From Roseomonas sp. CECT 9278 (lineage in GTDB: Bacteria > Pseudomonadota > Alphaproteobacteria > Acetobacterales > Acetobacteraceae), in the NCBI RefSeq assembly GCF_918698155.1, contig NZ_CAKKLX010000020.1, positions 1 to 64,000 of the forward strand: 64,000 nt of DNA, in the 5' to 3' direction. The notes beneath the pieces are model-generated. The model did not search any database. It was not told the DNA's origin and saw only the letters and a program-made list of their open reading frames with translations. How positions within the stretch are numbered: position 1 is the first letter of the stretch; every line of letters begins with the position of its first letter. Shown piece after piece: positions 58,661 to 64,000 of this stretch. A program made the position numbers and the translations under genes.

Positions 58661-59503
58661 ATGCTGGTCTGCCGTGACCTGCCCGCGCTGCGCACCGCCA
58701 CCGCTACGCTGCGGGACGCCGGGCGGCGGCTCGCCCTGGTGCCGACGATGGGCGCCCTGCATGCGGGCCATATCGAGCTCGTCGCCGCGGCGCGGCGCGC
58801 GGCCGATGCGGTGGCGGCCTCGATCTTCGTCAACCCGCTGCAGTTCGCCGCCACCGAGGACATGTCGCGCTATCCGCGCGACGAGGACGGCGACCTTGCG
58901 AAGCTGCGCGCCGCCGGCTGCGACCTGGTCTGGATGCCGCCGGTCGATGCCATGTATCCGCCGGGCGCGGCGACCGTGATCGATGTGGCGGGGCCCTCGG
59001 CCGGCTGGGAGGGCGATGCGCGCCCGGGGCATTTCCGCGGCGTCGCGACGGTCTGCGCCAAGCTGTTCCTGCAGACCGGCGCGGCGGTCGCCGCCTTCGG
59101 CGAGAAGGACTGGCAGCAATTGCAGGTGGTGACGCGCATGGCGCGCGACCTCGACATCCCCATCCGCATCCTGCCGGTGCAGACGGTGCGCGAGGCGGAT
59201 GGGCTGGCGATGTCGTCGCGCAATCGCTTCCTGACGGACGCCGAGCGTGCGACCGCGCCGCGGCTGCACGCGGCCATGATGCGCGCGGCCGCGGAGATCC
59301 TGGCCGGCGCGAGTGTCGCGGCGTCTGTGGACACGGCGCTGTCCGGCCTGCGTGGCGCCGGCTTCGCGCCCGACTATATGGCGCTGGTCGAGGCCGAGAC
59401 GCTGCGGCCGCTCGATGCGCGGCGCGGCGATGGCCCGATGCGGCTGCTCGCGGCGGCACGGCTTGGCAGTGTCCGGCTGCTCGACAACATCGCGGTGGGG
59501 TGA
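58661..59503 (+). CDS. panC: pantothenate synthetase PanC
   Basis: ATP-dependent condensation of pantoate with beta-alanine. The 280-residue product has VPTMGALHAGHIELV (the HxGH nucleotide motif), SIFVNPLQF, RYPRDEDGD, FGEKDWQQLQV and the K-M-S-K-S-like MSSRNRFL. GGAGGAG precedes ATG 58661 by about nine bases. It stands alone here; panB is not in the window. Confidence 0.95.
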   Translation: MLVCRDLPALRTATATLRDAGRRLALVPTMGALHAGHIELVAAARRAADAVAASIFVNPLQFAATEDMSRYPRDEDGDLAKLRAAGCDLVWMPPVDAMYPPGAATVIDVAGPSAGWEGDARPGHFRGVATVCAKLFLQTGAAVAAFGEKDWQQLQVVTRMARDLDIPIRILPVQTVREADGLAMSSRNRFLTDAERATAPRLHAAMMRAAAEILAGASVAASVDTALSGLRGAGFAPDYMALVEAETLRPLDARRGDGPMRLLAAARLGSVRLLDNIAVG

Positions 59504-59528
59504 ACCGGCAGGTCCCGGCGGACCGCGA

Positions 59529-59620
59529 CCCGCGCGCTGCCAGCGCGCTTCCACCCGCGCGCTGCCAGCGCACTTCTACCCGCGCGCTGCCAGCGCACTT
59601 CTACCCGCGCGCTGCCAGCG
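59529..59620. repeat. 25-base tandem repeat between panC and the EamA gene
   Basis: Units begin CCCGCGCGCTGCCAGCGC at 59529, 59554, 59579 and 59604; period 25. Read on the minus strand, the unit contains the last codons and TAG stop of the EamA transporter gene, so the gene's 3' end has been duplicated in tandem behind it. Each unit contains GCGCGCTG and CAGCGCGC as an almost gapless palindrome. Confidence 0.85.
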
Positions 59621-60485
59621 CGACGCCCGCCAGCGTCAGCCCCAGCGCCACCGCCTGCCGCCAGCCGAAAGGCTCGCCCAGCACCAGCGCCGCGCCCGCC
59701 ACGCCCACCATCGGCGTCAGCAGCGTGCCGAGCGAGGCCAGCGATGCCGGCAACCGCTGCAGCGCCGCGAACCACGACAGGTAGCAAAGCCCGAGCGCAA
59801 ACACCCCGCCATAGGCCAGCAGCAGCCAGCCCTGCACCGACAGCGCGCCGAAGCCCGGCCGGTCCAGCAGCAGCGCCAGCAGCGCCAGCGGCGCGATGCC
59901 GATGCCGATCTGCCAGACCACGCCGGCGGTCGGCGGCAGCCCGAGCGGCCAGCGCTTCGTCAGCACGGTGCCCAGCGAGAACAGCACCGCCGAACCGAGC
60001 CCCAGCGCCACGCCAGGCAGCTTGTCCAGCCCGACCGCGACGCCCTGGCCCAGCACCAGCAGCAGCAGGCCCGACATCGCCATCGCCAGCCCGGCCAGAC
60101 GCGCCGGGCGCGGCCTCTCGCCCAGCACCGCCCAGGCCATGAGCACGGCCCAGACCGGCATGGTGTAGCAGACGATCGTCGCCTCCGCCGCCGACAGCCA
60201 GAGCAGCGAGAACGACGCAAGCCCCATCCAGGCCGTGACATTCAGCAGCGACACCACGCCCAGCAGCGGCCAGGTCGCGCGCGGCACCGCCAGGCGTTCG
60301 CGCCGCGCCAGCGCGACCGCCAGCAGCACCAGGAAGCCAAGCGCGCCGCCGGCCGCGCGCGTGGACAGCACCGGCAATTCCGCCAGCAGCAGCTTCATCG
60401 CCGGCCAATTGAGGCCCCAGCCGATCGTGGTCGCGACCAGCAGCGCCAGCCCGGTCGCATCGGGCCGCGGCGCGGGGCCTGCCAT
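59601..60485 (-). CDS. EamA/DMT superfamily transporter
   Basis: A 294-residue inner-membrane protein with ten predicted membrane segments in two five-helix EamA repeats. The first repeat has WGLNWPAMKLLL and the AEATIVCYTMPVWAVLMAW segment, the second has SLGTLLTPMVGVAGAALVLGE (the P-V-x-A-x-L-x-x-G-E-x-like end). Substrate unknown; amino acids, sugars or purines are typical. ATG 60485 overlaps the stop of the barrel-protein gene (TGATG). Confidence 0.88.
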   Translation of the reverse strand: MAGPAPRPDATGLALLVATTIGWGLNWPAMKLLLAELPVLSTRAAGGALGFLVLLAVALARRERLAVPRATWPLLGVVSLLNVTAWMGLASFSLLWLSAAEATIVCYTMPVWAVLMAWAVLGERPRPARLAGLAMAMSGLLLLVLGQGVAVGLDKLPGVALGLGSAVLFSLGTVLTKRWPLGLPPTAGVVWQIGIGIAPLALLALLLDRPGFGALSVQGWLLLAYGGVFALGLCYLSWFAALQRLPASLASLGTLLTPMVGVAGAALVLGEPFGWRQAVALGLTLAGVALAARG

Positions 60486-61084
60486 CAGAAGCGGAAGCGC
60501 GCGCCGACGCTCAGGAAATCCGCCCCGTTGGTCGAACCGTTGATGAGCCCGAAGGCGCCGGAGCGGTGATGCAGGCGGAACAGCACCTCGAGCTGCGGCA
60601 GCGACGGCGCGGCCAGGGTCAGTTCCAGCGCGAAGTAGTTCAGCCAATTCGCCGACCGCCCATCCTTGCTGACCTCGGAGGGCGACAGGTCGGCCACGTA
60701 GGACGGCCCGATCGGGTACACCGCGAAGGTGGTGCGCAGATGCCGGTTCCAGGGGAATTCGGTCCAGCGCAACGCCAGCGCGGCATAGGCCTCGAAGCTC
60801 TCATTGTCGCCGAAGCGCCGGCCGACGCCGCCCTCCACCTCGATGTCGAGGTGACGGAAGATCGTCGTCAGGCGCCGATTGTACGACAGCGACACCAGGT
60901 AGATGTTCTCGGTGCGCGTGTCCCAGGGCGTCGCGACGATGTCGGTGAAGACATCGGACGAATAGATGCCGGCGAAGATCGCGACGCCGTTGTCGCGGCG
61001 CTCCGGCGGCGGCGGCGCGTCCTGCGCCGCGGCCGGCAGCGCCGCGGCCATGGTGCCGGCAATGAGAAGGGCGCGCTGGATCAA
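60485..61084 (-). CDS. small outer-membrane beta-barrel protein
   Basis: A 199-residue exported protein: signal peptide ending in LPAAAQ and amphipathic strands with alternating aromatic residues, ending in Phe (SVGARFRF) as expected for BAM substrates. The C-terminal region LFRLHHRSGAFGLINGSTNG resembles the H-x-S-type end of PagL-like acyloxyacyl hydrolases, but this is weak. The start is TTG 61084, which overlaps the aldolase TGA (TTGA) and follows GGAG by eight bases; no ATG is suitable. Confidence 0.7.
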   Translation of the reverse strand: MIQRALLIAGTMAAALPAAAQDAPPPPERRDNGVAIFAGIYSSDVFTDIVATPWDTRTENIYLVSLSYNRRLTTIFRHLDIEVEGGVGRRFGDNESFEAYAALALRWTEFPWNRHLRTTFAVYPIGPSYVADLSPSEVSKDGRSANWLNYFALELTLAAPSLPQLEVLFRLHHRSGAFGLINGSTNGADFLSVGARFRF

Positions 61085-61869
61085 TGCATGAACTCCGGTT
61101 CCTCGCGGGTCAGGATGCGCTTGACACTCTCGAGGTGCAGCCGCGCGCTCTCGCGGTCGCCCTCGCGCATCTGCGCGTAGGTGCGCGCCGCGAGCTCCGC
61201 CGGCACGGGCTTCAGCGTGCGCCCGGTCGCCATCGCCAGGCGCTGCACCTCGGCCGCGCGCTCGAGGTAGTACAGGTCGTCCCAGGCCTCGGCGACCGAC
61301 CCGCCGACCACCATCACGCCATGGTTCTTCATGAAGACGATGTCGGCATCGCCGATGCTGGCGGCGATGCGGTCGCCCTCGGTCTCGTCGAGCGCCAGGC
61401 CGCCATACTCCTCGTCGACCAGCGTGCGGCCGTAGAATTTCAGCGCCGTCTGGCCCGCCCATACCAGCGGCGGTCCCTCCAGCATCGCGAGTGCCGTCGC
61501 ATTCGGCATGTGCGTGTGGAAGGCCGCCTTGGCGCGCGGCTTGTTCAGGTGCAGGCGCGCATGGATGTAGAACGCGGTGGCTTCCGGCACGCCATCGCCG
61601 GCGATCACGTTGCCGTGGAAGTCGCAGACCAGCAGGCGCGACGCCGTGATCTCGCTGAACCCCCAGCCATAGGGGTTGACCAGGAACAGGTCGTCGCGCC
61701 CCGGCACCACGAAGGACAGGTGGTTGCAGATGCCCTCGTGCATCCCGAGCCGCGCCGCCATGCGGAAGCACGCGGCAAGGTCGACGCGCGCCTGGCGCAC
61801 GGCGTCGGCGTCGAGCTCGGCGTTGCGCAGGATGGCAGGCGCGGCGGGCGCGCCGAGGGCATGGGCCAT
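61081..61869 (-). CDS. class II aldolase/adducin family protein
   Basis: A 262-residue metal-dependent aldolase-fold protein. Zinc ligands are predicted in AAFHTHMPNA (His-x-His) and in MKNHGVMVVGG; the N-terminal GICNHLSFVVP segment is the phosphate/substrate loop. The sequence fits the group annotated as class II aldolase or decarboxylase acting on sugar phosphates or hydroxy acids, substrate unknown. It heads a coupled three-gene set with the barrel protein and the EamA exporter. Confidence 0.85.
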   Translation of the reverse strand: MAHALGAPAAPAILRNAELDADAVRQARVDLAACFRMAARLGMHEGICNHLSFVVPGRDDLFLVNPYGWGFSEITASRLLVCDFHGNVIAGDGVPEATAFYIHARLHLNKPRAKAAFHTHMPNATALAMLEGPPLVWAGQTALKFYGRTLVDEEYGGLALDETEGDRIAASIGDADIVFMKNHGVMVVGGSVAEAWDDLYYLERAAEVQRLAMATGRTLKPVPAELAARTYAQMREGDRESARLHLESVKRILTREEPEFMH

Positions 61870-61989
61870 GGGTGGGGTCTCCGCGGATCGGCTGCAACGT
61901 CGCGCATGGGCGCGCACAGGGCAATCCGTCCCGTTGCACCGCCCCGGGGGAGCCTGTATCGCAGCCGTGCCGGCGTGGAGGCAGCGGGC

Positions 61990-63090
61990 ATGTTCGAGAC
62001 CAACCCCTATCGCGACCGGCCGGACCATGCGTTCTGGCGCCAGGGCGTCGCGGCACCCGGCGATGGCGGGGTCGATCCGGTCACCGCCCTGCCCTTCCGC
62101 ATCGCGCCGGGCGACCGCGTCGCCACCGCCGGCAGCTGCTTCGCGCAGCACCTCGCGCGCAGCCTGGCGGGCCTGGGCATTCCACCGCTGGTCACGGAAC
62201 GCTTCGCGCCCGCCGCCGGCCTGCGCGACGAAGGCTTCGGCATCTTCCCCGCGCGCTTCGGCAACATCTACACGACCACGCAGCTGCTCCAGCTGTTCGA
62301 ACGCGCCTATGGCCTGCGCCGGCCCCGCCTGCGCGCCTGGGAAGTGCCGGGCGGCGGGCTGGTCGACCCGTGCCGCCCGCGCGTGCAGGCCGCCGGATTT
62401 CCGGATCTCGATGCGCTCGATGCCGACCGCGCGCGCCACCTGGCGGCCGTGCGCCGCATGTTCGAGACCTGCGACGTCTTCGTCTTCACGCTGGGCCTCA
62501 CGGAAGGCTGGGTCGCGGCGGAGGACGGCACGGCGGTGCCGCTGCATCCGGGCGTGCTCGGCATCGCCACGCCGCCCGGCGCCTGGCGCTTCGACAATGC
62601 CGGCTTCGTCGCCTGCCATGCCGCGCTGGCGGCCTTCGCCGCCGGCTTGCGCAGTGTGAATCCGCATGTGCGGATCATGCTGACCGTCTCCCCCGTGCCG
62701 ATGGTCGCGACCTTCGAGGACCGCCATGTCCTCGTCTCGACCACCGCGAGCAAGGCGATCCTGCGCGCCGTCGCCGACCAGGCCTGCCGCGACGATCCGG
62801 GCATCGCCTATTTCCCGTCCTACGAGGTCATCACCGGCCCGCAGGCCGGCGGGCGCTTCTTCGCGGAGAACCGTCGCGACGTGACCGCCGAGGGCGTCGC
62901 CGCCGTGATGGCGCTGTTCGCGCGCCACGCCATCAGCGGCGCGCCCGCACCCGCGCCCGCGCCCGCCGCGCCGGCACCGGCGGCGCCCGCCGCGCTGCCG
63001 GTCAGCGCCGAGGATGCCGCGGCCCATGCTGCGCTCGCGGCCGTGACCTGCGACGAGGACGCGATCGTCGTGGCCGGCGAGCACGGCTGA
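61990..63090 (+). CDS. GSCFA domain protein
   Basis: A 366-residue protein named for its motif AGSCFAQHLARSL at about residues 44-56. GSCFA proteins have an SGNH-hydrolase-like fold, in which the Ser of GSCFA is the likely nucleophile, and are associated with polysaccharide modification. Further conserved pieces are FGNIYTTTQLLQL, F-T-L-G-L-T-E-G-W and the S-P-V-P strand. The C-terminus has an Ala/Pro linker of about 25 residues and a short acidic tail. It overlaps the following WcbI-type gene by one base (TGATG). Confidence 0.85.
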   Translation: MFETNPYRDRPDHAFWRQGVAAPGDGGVDPVTALPFRIAPGDRVATAGSCFAQHLARSLAGLGIPPLVTERFAPAAGLRDEGFGIFPARFGNIYTTTQLLQLFERAYGLRRPRLRAWEVPGGGLVDPCRPRVQAAGFPDLDALDADRARHLAAVRRMFETCDVFVFTLGLTEGWVAAEDGTAVPLHPGVLGIATPPGAWRFDNAGFVACHAALAAFAAGLRSVNPHVRIMLTVSPVPMVATFEDRHVLVSTTASKAILRAVADQACRDDPGIAYFPSYEVITGPQAGGRFFAENRRDVTAEGVAAVMALFARHAISGAPAPAPAPAAPAPAAPAALPVSAEDAAAHAALAAVTCDEDAIVVAGEHG

Positions 63091-63989
63091 TGCGGATCGT
63101 CGTGCTGGGCAATTGCCAGGCGCATGGCGTCGCACACGGCCTGGCGCACCTGCTGCCGGAGGCGCGCATCGATGTCGCGCAGCTCGATGGCAGCCCGCGA
63201 TCGCCCAGGGCCACGGCCGCGGCGACGCTGGTCGAGGGCTGCGACGCGGTCTTCACGCAGCCCTACGCCGCGGCGTGGGGAAAGCTGGCGACGGAGGCGC
63301 TGGCCGCGCCCGGCCGGCGCGTGGCGCGGATCCCGCGCATCCTGTTCCGCGGCTACCAGCCGGATCTCGCCTACCTGCTGCACGACAATCGCCCGCTGCC
63401 CTCGCCGGTCGGCGACTATCATTCGTCGATCATCGCCGCGTCCTTCTCGCTGGGCCTGCCCGAGGCCGAGGTGCCGACGCTGTTCAACCGGCTGGTCTAT
63501 GCGCGGCTCGGCCACCTCGATGCCTTCGGCAAGGCGCGCACGCTGCTGATGGACCAGTTGGCCCCGTTCGGGCCGCGCTTCGCGGCGCTGTTCGAAGCCT
63601 GGCACGCCCGCGGGCCCTTCATGCACACGACCAACCATCCGCGCGTCTTCGTGCTGGCCGATGTCGCGCGCGCCGCGGCGATCGACGCGGGGCTGCTGCC
63701 GGAGGATGCGCCGCCGGTGACGCCGGCCTACGACCACCTGGCGAATAACACGATCTGGCCGGTCTATCCCGAGCTTGCCGGCGCGCTCGGCGTGCCGGGC
63801 GGGATGGTGTTCAAGCGTGCGGCGACGCGCGATGCAGGCCCCGCCGGATCGCTGCATCTGGGCCTCGCGGCGTTCATCCGCGAGAGCTACGCACGCTACG
63901 CCAGGCTGCCGGAGCCGGCCTTCCGCACCGACGCCGTCGGCGAGGCGCGCGGCACGCTTGCCGGCTTCCTCGGGCTTGGCGCAGGCTGA
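63090..63989 (+). CDS. WcbI-type polysaccharide biosynthesis putative acetyltransferase
   Basis: A 299-residue protein with the WcbI-type N-terminus MRIVVLGNCQAHGVAHGL (V-x-G-N-C-Q), the IPRILFRGYQPDLAY segment, a GDYHSSI motif, and NHPRVFV with TPAYDHLANNTIWPVYPEL. WcbI of Burkholderia binds coenzyme A and is needed for capsule assembly. Here it is coupled to a GSCFA protein, suggesting they act on the same glycan; other capsule genes would lie beyond the window, if present. Confidence 0.82.
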   Translation: MRIVVLGNCQAHGVAHGLAHLLPEARIDVAQLDGSPRSPRATAAATLVEGCDAVFTQPYAAAWGKLATEALAAPGRRVARIPRILFRGYQPDLAYLLHDNRPLPSPVGDYHSSIIAASFSLGLPEAEVPTLFNRLVYARLGHLDAFGKARTLLMDQLAPFGPRFAALFEAWHARGPFMHTTNHPRVFVLADVARAAAIDAGLLPEDAPPVTPAYDHLANNTIWPVYPELAGALGVPGGMVFKRAATRDAGPAGSLHLGLAAFIRESYARYARLPEPAFRTDAVGEARGTLAGFLGLGAG

Positions 63990-64000
63990 GGCGCAAGGCC

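Overview
The window is high-GC DNA (roughly 70% by eye, with strongly G/C-biased third codon positions) from an alphaproteobacterium. Protein sequences and gene order fit the Acetobacteraceae, in the Roseomonas neighbourhood; this is inference from gene content, not from a marker search. It is densely packed chromosomal DNA. I see no rRNA, tRNA, CRISPR array, insertion sequence or prophage.

Layout. (1) 1-20.8 kb, plus strand: the division and cell wall (dcw) cluster ftsI-murE-murF-mraY-murD-ftsW-murG-murC-murB-ddl-ftsQ-ftsA-ftsZ, followed by lpxC, bamD and recN. From ftsI to ftsA every junction is a short stop/start overlap, so this is one translationally coupled unit that makes UDP-MurNAc-pentapeptide, converts it to lipid II and builds the divisome. 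The ftsZ-lpxC gap is the only sizeable regulatory space and contains a nested RNA-like stem structure. (2) 20.8-30.4 kb: metabolic genes (VOC protein, acyl-CoA dehydrogenase-like flavoprotein, Bug-type binding protein), a GNAT-ligA couple, a LysE exporter with two palindromes upstream, a hydrolase-aminopeptidase P couple and a DUF1127 protein. (3) 30.4-35.2 kb: accessory region with two convergent exported LCCL-domain proteins, a luciferase-like monooxygenase, a DUF1294 membrane protein, a miniature flagellar-rod-like protein and a small exported protein. (4) 35.2-41.7 kb: prmA-uvrD-pentapeptide protein on the minus strand, a BASS-like transporter, an exported SUMF1-fold protein and argB. (5) 41.7-44.3 kb: an apparent insertion between argB and engB. 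(6) 44.3-47.8 kb, minus strand: the conserved rpmH-rnpA-yidD-yidC-engB block with a recognisable promoter. (7) 47.8-64 kb: small coupled pairs: TVP38 protein with a MerA-like flavoprotein, 3-hydroxybutyrate dehydrogenase with patatin, Tam methyltransferase with sirtuin, RlmI-DUF3293-MFS, aldolase-barrel-EamA, and GSCFA-WcbI, plus a chemoreceptor and panC.

Two themes stand out. Start codons other than ATG (GTG, TTG) are common and are often fixed by overlap with the preceding stop. Several gene ends carry short tandem duplications or repeated hairpins (50.0, 53.8 and 59.5 kb, and a pair of related elements at 30.4 and 34.4 kb). Functions are assigned by recognising motifs and family-typical sequence; no database search was run.
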